Of a stretch of 64,000 nt of DNA, positions 36,427 through 48,240 are shown one piece after another (position 1 is the stretch's first letter; each line of letters begins with the position of its first letter). The position numbers and the translations under genes were made by a program. The notes under the pieces were generated by a model. That model worked only from the letters and a program-made list of their open reading frames with translations, searched no databases and had not been told where the DNA came from. The DNA comes from Syncephalastrum monosporum B8922 (Eukaryota > Mucoromycota > Mucoromycetes > Mucorales > Syncephalastraceae): NCBI GenBank assembly GCA_000697355.1, contig JNEN01000776.1:88269-152268 (forward strand). The letters run 5' to 3'.

Positions 36427-37635
36427 TAGTGAATGAGAGAAGGAAAGGAAAGAAAAAAAAAAAAGAAAAGACGAAGATGGAAAGAAAGAAAGCTGTGCCA
36501 AAAGCGGTCGGGCTTTTCCCCACGCGTATCAGAGCGGCATCACAAATTTGGATCCGGTGAAGTGCAGGTGTGTACCGAAAGGCATTCTCCTAGGAAAAAT
36601 AGGCGAAAAATACAAAAATCCATAGGGAAATAAGCTGTGACGTGCCTTTCCTGACATACAGGTTGCATGTATTCGGTATCTACATACTGTATACGGTGTA
36701 TATATCTGCATACACAAAGAGGAAAGCCTTGCAACATGATTTTCATGAATGTTTCTATCGGCAACTGGGTACGACGCCCTCGGCAAAGGGATCTGGGAGC
36801 CCTACACCAAGCTAGCCTTCGAAACGGACAGGAGAGACCTGAAGAACAAGTGCATCAATGCTCTTTTCATAAGGACCCTGTTCTGTATCGGCAAATGCAT
36901 ACTACGTGATAGCAAAGTATGCCAATGAGACCTTTGAAACGCGACAAATATCTGCTGTCAATTTTTGTCAGGATATCCTTTCTCGTGTGTTATTCTTTCC
37001 CACTGGCGGACGCAGTTCATGTAATTTCATGAAAGTTCATCGACGTGAGTCAGTCTCATAAAACGAGCTCTGATTTCTCCCACGTCTGCTTTTCTTCTTC
37101 TTTTCTTTGTCCTTCTTAAAGTCTTTTTCTCCGGCAAGTACATTTATACATAAAACTATGGGTATAATCTAACAGAGACAACATAGACGGCACGAGGTCC
37201 CCTCGAGTCCCTCTGCCACCGGTTGCTCGTCCATGCACCGGTGTGCACGAAAGTAAGTTGTCGCGTTGAAAATACAATACATTGGACATCTTTCACATTG
37301 CTCCAACGTATACGTAGCTTGTTGTATTGCGTTTTCTTCTCCTCCCGTCTTCTCTCCCGTTTGCGTCTCTCTTCCTCTCTTCCGCTCGCCCCCCTCCTCC
37401 CAGAGGTTCTTTTTACCTACTTTGTATCCCTCTGTCTGTAAGTTAACTGAACTACATAAGAAACTGAAACATATCAACATATACTCATTTGATGTCAGGT
37501 CCGCTCCTTTTCCTTTCCGTTCCTTTTGTCCTCCTTCCTTTGTCGTCCTCCTCCGCCCTGGCCTACGGTAGAAGCCAGTAGTAGTTTAAACCTCCAAACA
37601 TTGGCATATACCCAAATGTCTTTCAGCCCCACCCA
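36427..37635. other. Intergenic, no gene seen
   Basis: The left part is the PBS2 promoter and 5' UTR, with A-rich sequence at 36450-36470. The rest has no supported gene. A possible first exon at about 37618 (MSFSPTHH followed by gtaagt) has no partner that I can find. Confidence 0.5.
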
Positions 37636-38133
37636 TCATGGTAAGTGATTCACATCGCATGAAATATCCTGAAACATGGGTTTAACAAAAGGAATTAGAC
37701 GCGTGCCCTTCACGGGCGCGTTAGTTAGATGAGTTGGCGGCCTGCCGCCTTGCGCGCGCAATAACGAACCCGGCTCTGCCGTAGGTATGTAGAAAGTGAA
37801 CTTCAGTCGAACGACCAACTGACTTTCGAATGGATCTCGATAGGCTAGTTTCTGCATAAGACCATAACCACACTGTAGCACTGACTGTACCTTATTGTAT
37901 TCAAACTCTTTAATGAGCGTCGGCACCGGATGACTAATATCCATGCGCCTCATTTTTGAGTATTGGCTGTAGTAGGGCCGGTGGATCAGGTCAAAGAGGC
38001 CGCTTCGGCCGGTACCTTCTATTTTAAAGGACACTAGAATGCTCCTGCAAGTCCAATGGAACATGATATGAGGATACAAGCGAAAATTATATACTCGTCT
38101 ATCATAGCGCTGGTGCGGCATTGAAATGCACAT
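37636..38133 (-). CDS. Uncharacterised ORF, possible relic
   Basis: A single open frame of 165 codons has protein-like composition: GTGRSGLFDLIHRPYYS, RRMDISHPVPTLIKEFEY, QLVVRLKFTFYIPTAEPG, and a basic Pro-rich end. I do not recognise it. The first 35 residues are less convincing, and an AG at about 38043 may mark the true start of an internal exon. It lies in a gene-poor interval with other minus-strand coding-like fragments (39.2-40.5 kb), so it may be one exon of a larger gene or a transposon relic. Confidence 0.35.
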   Translation of the reverse strand: MCISMPHQRYDRRVYNFRLYPHIMFHWTCRSILVSFKIEGTGRSGLFDLIHRPYYSQYSKMRRMDISHPVPTLIKEFEYNKVQSVLQCGYGLMQKLAYRDPFESQLVVRLKFTFYIPTAEPGSLLRAQGGRPPTHLTNAPVKGTRLIPFVKPMFQDISCDVNHLP

Positions 38134-41100
38134 TCGGGTTATCTAGATGAGCTGGCCACAGCGACATACGTTCAGTTCACTAATACAAAATAGTCCACTT
38201 TACTTTGCCATGGATCTTGTGTATAGCCTTTTGTCAAGGCGCAGAAAAGGCAATAGTTTTGCTTGTGAGGTCGATACATAGCACTGCAGCGATGCTCTTG
38301 CCCTACCCCTCTTCAATCCAAGACCGCTCCTCCTTAAGAGCGATGTACTGATATACCTATTTTCTCTTCAGGGCAAGGGCGTACAGAATAAACGTGACGA
38401 GCAGGCAGACGGTGAACACTACAGTGACTGTGTGCGCTCTCCAAGCTCAGCTTGTATACAGCAAAAGATGCTACACAACGAATCAGATACTACTTACTCG
38501 GTCGTACACTGTGAAGCACCTGAACTTCAGCGTGCTTTTCGTTTATTCGAATAACTGTTTTTGCATATTGACGCTGGAGTGGCCATGCATTTCATGCTTT
38601 GAAATATACAAAAGACATGCCTGTCTTGGGTTTTTGTAGCTTGCGTCACCTTGAAACGAACATGAACAGGCAAACCATACACAAATGTGCCTCATGAGGT
38701 TTCATCGAAGGGAAACGTGCGATAGCTGCGAAGGCTACTGTTATTGACTTCAGCAAACCGTTGCTGTCTTTCTCCGTGGCTTCTTGCAATTAGACTTCAA
38801 TAACGCCGGTTTACAGAAAGTAAAAAAAGAATATCGGCTATCGGCAACTGCTAAAGTTTAATTACATAAGGTAATCAGAAACTGAAAATTCCATATGTCG
38901 ATCATTTACCTAATCTTTCTGCCTGTATTCCGAAATACGTTTTTCAAATATGTTGAAACTTCACTTATGGTAGAATGAACTAATAGTCTATTAGTCTATC
39001 TGTATATGCTGATTGTAAACTATCGTTGAACGGATGATCTCTTCCCCCCCCCTTTTTTTTACCAGCGGGTCTGAGACATGTATTTGGAATAATCTAGTCA
39101 TATCGCTGAATTTAATGGACGTGCACAATACAGGGAATGACCATGATCTCTAAGCTGTCGACTTCTCCAACATACATTACATACTTATCGCATTCATCGA
39201 CACGTCACGTTTGTAGCTAGCTCTCGTACATTCTGCATTGTCGTTTTTATCTACATGTACTAGCTATATATGAAACGAAAAGGGAGAAAACCGATGAGTC
39301 GCTTACTGGAAAATGAAAAGGTACGCGCGACTGACCGATGTGCGCGCCTTGAAGGAGGAAGTAGAACAGTTTCCACTGTCGGACAAACTGACCCATATGG
39401 ACGTCATTACTGGGCGCTTGAATAAAATGTACTGAGTAGCAAACTTTGCCGTACATAAAGTTTGGCAAGTGGGATGCACAGCCGAAACAATATCATCCAA
39501 AAAAGGACCCCTTTCGTCCCTGACGCCACTGCGCTAAGGCCTTGATTTAAATCGCGCCCCGCCCATGTCCCCCTGGGGTCATGCAGCGACTCTCTTGACC
39601 TTCATAGCATTATGCATATGCACTGTATGTACAGATTCACAAAGAGTACTAGAAGCACTTACCTCTTTGAAAAAACTGACCTTTTCAGGCATGCCAAATC
39701 CCTTAAGTTGTGTAATGAATGGCACATGAAGTGAAAGAAAACAGCAACTTGCGCAGCTCTTGAGGCGCAAATGGAATATGTGTGTCTTTTCACTGACACA
39801 TATAGAAATATCATCACTATTTCCTTGCCTTCTTCGGCTTCTTCCATATCTGCATACTAGCCATTCCCATCAAAGAATTCTCATCTAGCGCTGTTTACAT
39901 CCATATGACTTTTGGTTTGCGTTGTGTAGTTCAGTGGTATGCCAAATAGGCATCCATGATGCATGCATTCGTGGTGTACGTTGCGACAAAAAACGGGCAT
40001 CTCCTGCCGCAAAGCATCTGCCTTTTTCTTTTTTCGCCGCACACCCGATCCACTTTAGGTCATCATTGCAAGCACGAACGGTACCATACGCTGATAGGTT
40101 AATTCGTTCAGCCTACCACAGACTTGACATTCTTTTGAATAAACAAGTATAGATAAAGGTATGACTGGCGTGGTAGAAACCCATCGACACACATAATATC
40201 AAAGTATAACCTTAAATCAGTAAGCCCTACCCCCTTGGATTGTACAGGTTGATGAGCGAGTAGCCTCTCAGGAGCGGGACCTCCTTTTTGTACTCCTTAC
40301 AATTTTGAGCATATACCGCAACGCTAAGAGTATTCCTTGTCTTTGGGAAGAAGGTTGAAAGCAGGGGAAGGCTGGAATTGTGGTTCCATAACACTGGAGG
40401 CTCTCTCACTGCTACCTTTCGTCGTTTTACAGTCAGCTGGATTTGCCATACCAACGACACTCGACGGCTGATCTGCATAAGAAAAAAGAAGCTTCGGGTC
40501 AGTTATATGCATTTATCCAAGTATTGACAGCAAAACGTTGTTTATGTACGCTGCAGAGTGTGGTTAGTTTCCGCATTTTGGCGGATTTTGCTAAACACGC
40601 GTTAGCGCCATGTGTCCCATCTGAGTCAAGTTGCTCTGCAGATCTTGACGCCCTACTAGCAGCAATGGCTCACCGTGATACGTCCGTTCTCCACATTGGC
40701 CTTCTTTACGCTTCTCGTACGTATCTGCGCCTTTTTACCGAGAAAAAGGAGAGCCTGCTCAAAGCTATTTTGAGCGGTGGGCGCCGATCAAACCGTGCAT
40801 CAAGATACACTGAAAGCCGGTTATACACAAAAGCGCCTATACATACACACGCTTTCATATTCTTCTAAAACTTCTGTAAAGAACACCGCTTAGCCAGCCT
40901 TATGTGAGCTGCCTATCCCTTGCTGTGCATCAAACAGCGAATAGTAAGGCGCCATGAATCGAGCGTCTGTAGATAAAAGTCGGATGCATACTCAGAACCT
41001 CTGCAGACTGCTGCACGCGCGGTTCACATAGCCCAACATGTACGTAAAATGCAACCTACCCTTGAGCTCCGTCGATATTTTTTTTGGAATCCACGGTATG

Positions 41101-41263
41101 TCAGGAGATAGGATATGAAATAAGAGAATCCGTTTTTCAGGAGAGGTGACGGACGCAAGGGGAGGGGGGGGTATGGTGCTTCTCATTTGCAAAGGGTTTA
41201 AATAGCAGAGCTGCCCATGCTACGTTTTTCTTGTCAACTTCACCTTCTTTTGTTTCTCTGAAG
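38134..41263. other. Gene-poor region of about 3.1 kb with minus-strand coding-like fragments
   Basis: No gene can be closed. On the minus strand, protein-like segments occur near 39470-39300 (a stretch with HMGQFVRQWKLFYFLLQGA ending at a gtaagc donor), near 39800-39660 (ending at a gtaagt donor), and near 40498-40230 after a pyrimidine-rich acceptor. Frames break between them. They may be remnants of one or more genes or of a mobile element. Confidence 0.4.
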
Positions 41264-42625
41264 ATGCGTACTTTCATCACTATCACACTCGCTGTGGCAG
41301 CTGTTCTTGCTGCCGCCCAGGCCGAGACACAGCATGGCCCCGTCACGGGTGACCACCAGCTCAGCTACGAGAAGTTCCACGAGAAGTTCGGCAACAAGTT
41401 GGAGGATCCTCAGGGCACTTACAGACGCCTAGCCGAGCTTCGTAAGGAGCATCCTGAGCTGCGTGGCACAGCAGTACAGAAGCGCGCGGGGGACGATGAC
41501 GGCGAGGACGGCGAGGACGGCGACGACGATGGCAGCCAGCACGGCGACGAGCAGGATGCTGCCAGGGACGCCCTCCGCAGCCGTTCAGCGTCTAAGCGTG
41601 CTGATGACGGCGGAAAGCACAGAGACATTTATGAAGCGCACGACGATGGCAACCAGCACGGTGATAAGGAGGATGCTGCCAGGGATGCCCTCCGCGGTCG
41701 CTCGGCGTCTAAGCGTTCTGATGATGGCGGAAAGCACAGAGATACCACTGAAGCGCACGATGATGGCAACCAGCACGGTGATAAGGAGGACAAGGCTCGA
41801 GGGGCTCGAGAGGCTAGCAACGCTCACAGTGCCGCTGCTAAGCGAGCACCAGAGGATGATGGCAATAAGCACGGCGACAGCGGCAGAGACGATGACGGTA
41901 ATCAGCATGGTGACCCAGAGGGAGCTACGCGAAAGCGTGACGTTGCCAAGCGCTCTGGTGATGACGATGGCAGTCAGCACAGCGATGAGCAGGACGCGGC
42001 GCGCGATCAACTGAGAAAGGCAGGCGAGGCCGGTCTCCGCAAATCCAACTACCGCAAGCGTGCCATTTTCAAGCGCTCTCTCAAGAAGCGTCTCGAGGAG
42101 GATGAGGATGAAGACGAGGAGGAGGGCCAACATGATGACAAGGTAGACAAGGCCCGCGACGAGGCCAAGGCAAGAAAGCTCTTGGCCGGTAAAAAGGGCG
42201 GCAAAAAGGGCGACACTTCGGCCGCGACGGTACCCAGCTACTCTTCCTCTTCTGCAAGCGTTGTTTCTCAGGAACCTGAGAAGAAACCGAATGTCAGTGT
42301 GACTCTTAAGAAGCGAAGCGAAGACGAAGAAGAGGAGGACGAAGACGAAGACGACACGGAGGGCGAGCATAGTGACGAGGTGGACGAGGCCCGCGATAAG
42401 GCCAAGGTCAAGGCGCTCTCGGGCCGCGCCTCGGATGCCGACGCGGTGGCCAAAAGACAAGAGACTGTCCGCAGGTCGCTGGCGAAGCGCGAGCAGGACG
42501 ATGGAGACGAAGAAGAAGCCGAAGAAGAGGAAGAAGGAGGCGATGATGATGGCAACCAGCACAAGGACGGCCAGGAGCCAGATGAAGATGAGGAGGACGG
42601 CGACGACGATAACGATGATGTCTAG
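41264..42625 (+). CDS. Secreted KR-punctuated repeat precursor (candidate Kex2-processed repeat protein)
   Basis: A single exon of 453 residues. Residues 1-20 are a clear signal peptide (AVAAVLAAAQA). A pro-region follows (21-72). Then twelve Lys-Arg sites occur at about 74, 112, 151, 194, 225, 230, 266, 271, 276, 351, 398 and 409, dividing the protein into peptides of mostly 31-75 residues. Most peptides contain an acidic core of the form D/E-D-G-x-Q/K-H-x-D (for example DDDGSQHGDEQD, DDGGKHRD, EDDGNKHGD), followed by xDxARDxL. KR is the classic target of the Golgi protease Kex2, and the layout matches fungal repeat precursors of this type. Peptide function is unknown. The acidic-His cores could bind metal. 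There is no Cys, membrane segment or GPI signal. The start was set at MRTF because the signal peptide begins there. Confidence 0.85.
   Translation: MRTFITITLAVAAVLAAAQAETQHGPVTGDHQLSYEKFHEKFGNKLEDPQGTYRRLAELRKEHPELRGTAVQKRAGDDDGEDGEDGDDDGSQHGDEQDAARDALRSRSASKRADDGGKHRDIYEAHDDGNQHGDKEDAARDALRGRSASKRSDDGGKHRDTTEAHDDGNQHGDKEDKARGAREASNAHSAAAKRAPEDDGNKHGDSGRDDDGNQHGDPEGATRKRDVAKRSGDDDGSQHSDEQDAARDQLRKAGEAGLRKSNYRKRAIFKRSLKKRLEEDEDEDEEEGQHDDKVDKARDEAKARKLLAGKKGGKKGDTSAATVPSYSSSSASVVSQEPEKKPNVSVTLKKRSEDEEEEDEDEDDTEGEHSDEVDEARDKAKVKALSGRASDADAVAKRQETVRRSLAKREQDDGDEEEAEEEEEGGDDDGNQHKDGQEPDEDEEDGDDDNDDV
41601..41800 (+). repeat. 117-nt (39-codon) tandem repeat inside the precursor gene
   Basis: The unit starting with gatgacggcggaaagcac at about 41603 recurs 117 nt later with few changes, and about 80 nt of the second copy remain similar. 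Other copies in the gene are similar only at protein level. The phase is kept, so peptide number can change without frameshift. Confidence 0.85.
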
Positions 42626-42831
42626 ATATAAACCTCGTATACAGTAATTTTCCTTACAGCTAATGCTTTCGTTACCTAGCCTTTGTGATATGTTATACCC
42701 AAAATCTGAACCAAAAAAAAATATATATATTTTGCAGGTGCAGCGATGGAAACGTGGTCTAGTTTCGAAGTTTTTACTTTAACTTTCTTATTTTATCTTT
42801 CCTTTTGCATGGCGACGACCCGTCTATCCTC

Positions 42832-44457
42832 ATGTCCTCTCCTCATGAAGCAGCCATGCGTCTGGGCAGACTAGCTCAGCGCTCCTTCTCGCTCCCTTTC
42901 CCGGCCAACAACCCTCATCGGGGAGAGCATGACAGCACTGACTCAGTCGACGATCCTCAGCCCAACACACGGCACCAGGCATCATCCATCAAGTCTGGCA
43001 TCTTTGACGAGTCCTGGGACATTGGTCAGGAAAACGTCGAGGCAGACGTGCTGTACCCGGGCTACTCCACCGGAGGCGATAACAGCAAGGTCGATCTCGC
43101 CGCATTTGATGAAGTGGTAGATCGGAAATTGTCTGCCGACGGTGGCACGCTTCGGCTGACCCCGACCGTCAGCAAGACGAGCCGAAACTATGGTGAAGCT
43201 CGCCCTTCCGTAAGATACTCTGCCCCGGCGGATCGCTTATCAACGCACAGAATTAACGCTCTCTCTTTATTACCAGTATCCTGATCTCGATCCAGAGACA
43301 TATCGGTACCACTTTTACAGCTCCCAGAAGATGGGTCTCCCCACCCTCAGGGCGCAGCAGCTCTTGAGCGAGGAAGGCAGGACGTTCCTCGAGCAGGCAC
43401 TCGACGAGACCGGCTGGTGGGTCGATGTGCTGCGCCCGTCCGAAGAGGAGATGAAGACGCTTTCCAAGACCTTCCATATCCATCCCTTGACGACCGAGGA
43501 CATCTTGGCCCAGGAACCCCGTGAAAAGATGGAGCTGTTTCCAAACTACACCTTCATCTGTATCCGGGCTTTCCAAGTCGATCCGCACACAGACAACATT
43601 CTGCCCTTCACCTTTTACAATCTGGTGTTCAAGGATGGGTTGCTCACGGTAGGCACACACACACACACACACGCATACTTGATCAATCGGAAAATAGCTC
43701 ATCGTGTTTCAATCTGCGCGTGATCCAGTTCCGTTTTCGCCAGTCGACCCTCACCGACCGAGTACGTGAGCGGACCGATCAGCTCAAGGCACATATGGCG
43801 ATCACGCCCGACTGGATGAACTACGCCCTGGTCGATGCCGTCACCGATGCTTTTGCCCCTATTATATTGCAAGTGGAAATGGAAGCCGTGACGGTCGATG
43901 AGCTTTCGCTCGTGCTGCACAACTCGGAGCGGTCAGACATGCTGCGACGCATCAGTCGGTGCCGCCGGCGCGCGACGCAGCTCAACCGCTTGCTGACATC
44001 CAAGATGGAGGTCGTCAAGAGTCTGATGAAGCGCTATGAAGACTGGGGCCACGACAACGAGGGCTTGGCCGACTTTGACTTGACGACCGAGCACAAGAAA
44101 GCGTTCGTAGAGGTCGGGCTCTATCTCGGTGATATCCAGGACCACGTGGTCACGATGCTACAAAACATTAGCCATTACAGCCGTATTCTTGGCAGAGCTC
44201 ACACCAATTATCTCGCCCAGGTGAATGTCGAACTTTCGCAGACCTACAGTACGACGAACCGGGTGATGAATCGTTTGACTTTCCTTGCGACCACCTTTAT
44301 TCCTTTCACAGTCGTGTGCGGTCTCTTTGGTATGAACGTCAAGGTGCCCGGCAAAGACTATGAATCGGATCTGGCGTACTTTTTCTGGATTCTATGCGGC
44401 ATGTCTCTCTACGGCCTTGTGTGCGTTTATTTTGGACGACAGTGGAAGCTTATCTAA
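42832..44457 (+). CDS. CorA-family divalent-metal (Mg2+) transporter
   Basis: Three exons (42832-43209, 43277-43648, 43729-44457) give 492 residues. About 130 disordered N-terminal residues are followed by the cytosolic CorA domain (WWVDVLRPSEEEMKTLSKTFHIHPLTTEDILAQEPREK), a long helical stalk, and two C-terminal TM helices. The first helix ends in the signature GMN (TVVCGLFGMN), which forms the ion-selectivity ring. The length and the missing long extensions set it closer to Alr/Mnr2-related or fungal CorA proteins of the plasma or vacuolar membrane. The exon 3 acceptor at 43728 was chosen because it yields LLTFRFRQ, as in the family. Intron 2 has a (CA)n run. Confidence 0.9.
43653..43672. 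repeat. (CA)n microsatellite in CorA intron 2
   Basis: About ten CA units lie just after the splice donor. Confidence 0.85.
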
Positions 44458-44646
44458 AGACCTAATAAACGTCGTACATACCACGTATTGGCATAGGATA
44501 ACATAGCATAACATAACATAGCCAAGCATAGCATATCATATCTGTCCTATTATTTTTCTTCAGTCTTGAATTTATGTCCGCCACAATCCAAGGTCACCTC
44601 CAGGGTCGAGAGTCACAAGCGCTGTTTTTTGATCTCTTTGATCGGC

Positions 44647-45912
44647 ATGTCCACCAAACTCCCATTCGGCTTGAAAGCCCCCTCCAAGGGCACCGTCATC
44701 TTTTGCTCTATTGCGTCCGGCATTGCTGGCACCATTTACGCTAGCAAGTACCATGTCAACGAAGCTCGCAAAGCGCACTGCGACAAGGTCTCATTCCTTG
44801 CCAATCGTCCTTGCGGTGTCCATGCAAGTATTATGCACCCTTTATTCTTCCATGTCGCTTACACGAACAACAGGAAATGCCTCGTAAAGTTGCCGTCTTT
44901 CTAATGCCCCCGCCTGGTGACAGTATGGAAAAGAGTCGCGTGTGGTTCCACGAATATGTCAAGGTAACAAAATTCTGCTTTTTCTTTTCTTTTCTTTTTC
45001 TTTTTTTGTACCGGCCATTGATCGATGTCCTTCGATTAGCCTATCCTGGTGGCAGGTGCAGTCGATTACGAGCTGAAAGAAGGAAGACAAGACGGCCAGA
45101 TTGCTGCGACGGTACGAGAAGAAGTGTTGAAGCGTCGACGGGAAGCCGAAGCGCAGGAGGGTTCGAGCGCCACACCTCTTGAAGACAACCCCGCCAATCC
45201 TTTTGCACCCATGATGAAAGATATCCAGGATAAAGTGAAAGCACAGGACCACTTTGACGGTATCCTGGCCATTGGTCGACGAGCATGGCGCGAAGTCTTG
45301 GACGGTGTCGATCAGGGCTGCCACGCCGATCTGAGGGTCGAGGAAGAAGTGCCTACGACTGCTCCTACAACTGCTGACGGAACAACACCGGCCCCCAGCG
45401 AAAATGGGCTTTCAACAGCAGAACACCCTGCAGGAGACACAACAACAGAACGAAGCACAGATGTTCCTGCCACGACGGACGAAACCATCATGCAAGACGC
45501 ATCCGCAGAAGCAGCACCCGAACCAGAGACCAAGACACAGGAAGATCTCGTCGAACCCGAGGAAGAAGAGAGCCCTGAAGCGCGTGCTGCACGCTTTGCT
45601 CCGCCTGCCACGCTGTCGCCTGTCATGTACATCCCACATCCCAACATCATTGGCTGGACCAACATCCCTTACCGTCTCTACATGTGGGCCATGGACTACA
45701 AGCGCGTCGAAGCGATTGGTGAGTATGCGGTGGCGGCTGTGCTCAACCAAACGCGGCCCTTGGAAGAAAGGGATATCGATGTGGGTGAGCAAGAAAAGAA
45801 ATATTGGCTGGGCGACGATGCCGAGGCTATCTTGGCGAATGATCAGCCTATTACGGTCGAGGACCGTGTTCAGTCCGTCATGAAAACGTATACCAGCGAC
45901 GCCTTGCCATAG
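44647..45912 (+). CDS. TIM54: Mitochondrial inner-membrane translocase subunit Tim54
   Basis: Three exons (44647-44823, 44874-44963, 45040-45912) give 379 residues. A single TM helix lies near the N-terminus (about 14-34). It is followed by the conserved PRKVAVFLMPPPGDSMEKS and WFHEYVKPILVAGAVDYEL, typical of Tim54. The C-terminal domain has IIGWTNIPYRLYMW. An acidic Ala/Thr/Glu-rich linker interrupts the middle (about 190-265). Tim54 scaffolds the TIM22 complex, which inserts carrier proteins into the inner membrane. Intron 1 seems to use a GC donor (cat|gcaagt...cag). The alternative GT two codons earlier also keeps frame but has a poor donor. Confidence 0.92.
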
Positions 45913-46690
45913 TGAACACATCATAGACTCGAATTAGATCACACTTGTACTATTTTTTCTTTCTCTTGTTGATGGATAAAAGAATCAGAATCCTGTAGTT
46001 ATAATTGATACATACATTGCAAGACTACGCCCTTGAATGCGTGTTCGGAACTCTGTGTATATCTTCGAGTGTTTCATTCGTCCAAAAGGAACATTTGCCG
46101 ATCGATCTTTGATATTTGCATATACTTTGACCTTGATCATTAAACTTTATTTCTTGCAGTGGTAGCAGGATGCTCCTCTCTTTATGCACCCAATGAATGG
46201 ACAGGAAAGGGAAAGGGTGCCCAGCTACAGTGGATTATATAACCCTTTGAAGAAAGATACGGGGCTACTAAGCCCACTATAGAATATATCTCTTGTGACG
46301 CACAAGGATGATGCTTGCTCTGTGCGGCGGAAAAGGATCGACGCTCGTATGCATGTGACATGAAAGTACTGTATCTATAAAGACCCGGCACGCTGTAGAC
46401 ACAAGCTACATGACTATCGTTACCAAACACCTAGTGATTTAAGCTTTTCTGGCTTTATTCCCGAGTTCGAGAAGAAGCACTGTGGTGCACGAAATAAAGA
46501 GAAACGCCAGATAAGGAAAACTAGTGAGCCTCAGGGCCACAAGACGGTCGAGGTTGACCTGGACAACTTGATATTTTGAGACGGGACCGGAGGCAATAAT
46601 TCGTGGGTCCCGTGGCGTGGCCTCGCATAAAAACGTCCATGGCATAGGATACGTATTTCCCGTCTCTTCTTTCCTTTTTCTTCCCACTAT
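45913..46690. other. Intergenic, no gene seen
   Basis: The sequence is A/T-rich and includes the promoter of the hydrolase gene. No supported frame was found. Confidence 0.6.
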
Positions 46691-47921
46691 ATGGCGTCTC
46701 AAATACCTGCTGTTCATCCATTATATGCTGAGCATCTCGCCCAGGTGAAAGGTGTCTCGGTGCAGGACATGCCCTTGCCCGACTTGCGGCAGCTCGTTGA
46801 CAGTATCTTCAAGTCCGAATCTCTGCCAAAGGTGGGCCTGCAGGAAGTGAACATCAGCAGCGGTGACGGACGTGAGGTGGAGCTGACCATCGCGCGCCCT
46901 TTGGACACGGAAGGTGTCTCGCTGCCTGTCCTGCTATTTATGTAAATTAACGCGTAGACATTGCCAATTTTAACATTTGGAGATTCTCACGCATGTGCAT
47001 CCCATCTCGCAGCCACGGTGGCGGTTTTTCCGTATGCAGCAAGCACACGCATGCTGTTTACATGCACGAGGTTGGCTCACAATGATAGTGTATTTCGCTC
47101 TACTGCTCCGTACTTACTCATGTCATCTGTAGCTATGTGTTCGAGCACGTATTGCCGTCGTCTTTGTAAGCTTTGGTTTGGCGCCCGAAGTCAAGTTCCC
47201 AGGCGGACTCGAGGATTGTTATGCAGCTTTGCAATGGATTGTCAGCCAGGGCGAGTCATACCATCTTGACGCAAGTAAGGTGGCCGTCGCTGGTGATTCA
47301 TCCGGAGGTAATATGGCTGCGGCTCTGACATGTAAGTTGCTGCTATAAGATGGACGGATATTGCAGACGAGCATCATCTCATGGTGACGTCGGCCTCCAC
47401 AGACTTGACAAATGATCGAGGATGCGGTCACCTACTCAAGGCACAGATTCTATTTTGCCCAATCACCAGTATGATGACCAAACACTATGCTTCATATGAT
47501 CAGTTCGGAAAGAATAACGACTACAGCCTATCATCGGACGCAGTCAAGATGAGTGTGGACCGCTATATCAACGACACTGACGAGCTGAAAAATAAGCTCG
47601 TGACACCCCATGTCGCAACGCTGGAGGAAATGAAAGCTTCACCACCGGCCCTGATCATCACAGCTGAGTGTGATATGCTCCGTGATGAAGCTGAAGAATA
47701 CTCAAGAAAGCTGACGGAAGCTGGTGTGCCCACCACAGCTATTCGTTTTATCGGAACAAGTAAGTCATCTACGACCGCCCACGTAGGAGCTGTACAGCTA
47801 ACGTACAAAAAACTCTCTGTCAGTTCATGGATTTGTCATGCTTTCAGCAAAAACCCCACAACGCGAGACGGCTCTGGATCTAATGGCACACTATCTGAGA
47901 GATACTTTTTCCAAACTATAA
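46691..47921 (+). CDS. Alpha/beta hydrolase, hormone-sensitive-lipase family
   Basis: Five exons (46691-46941, 47013-47070, 47133-47331, 47403-47759, 47824-47921) give 320 residues. The oxyanion motif HGGG is at 85-88, rebuilt across intron 1. The nucleophile elbow GDSSG has Ser159. The acid is in TAECDMLRDE, and the catalytic His is in IHGFVML, also next to a splice junction. This is the order and spacing of HSL/bacterial esterase family IV enzymes, which hydrolyse short acyl esters. No signal peptide is visible, so the protein is probably cytosolic. The donor of intron 2 (gttggc) is weak but is required to join VYMHE to LCVRARIAVV, which is typical of the family. Confidence 0.88.
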
Positions 47922-48240
47922 GATAACTGCGTGGGTATAGCTCTATGAGAAGTGACATATGTGTGTCTAAGCAGAGTTTTCGAGCCGACGAGAAGTAATA
48001 AAAAGGTGGAATGTGCTAATGCGGAAGAAGGAGAAGCATTAGGGACGAAACAGTAATCATGGCCGCTTAGTCCTGTAGTGTGTAAAGGCATACGCCTCAT
48101 AGCAGAGCTGGCAGCGCTTTACATCATATGACACGATGCAACCTAATTTGGGAAGTCGGACTTTTCTGCATTTCGGGGAGTGGGAGGACGCCATATGGGC
48201 TGGCCTGCCAGGCAACCATAGAACCTCCTCTTTTCTTACT
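47922..48240. other. Intergenic, eS25 promoter
   Basis: A pyrimidine-rich segment directly precedes the ATG at 48241, as usual for fungal ribosomal protein genes. No gene is seen. Confidence 0.6.

Noticed and set aside
41585..42562. Long minus-strand frame (325 codons) opposite the KR-repeat precursor
   Set aside because: It is the antisense shadow of a biased Asp/Glu/Lys-rich repeat gene, without start context or domain. The plus strand has the signal peptide and the KR pattern.
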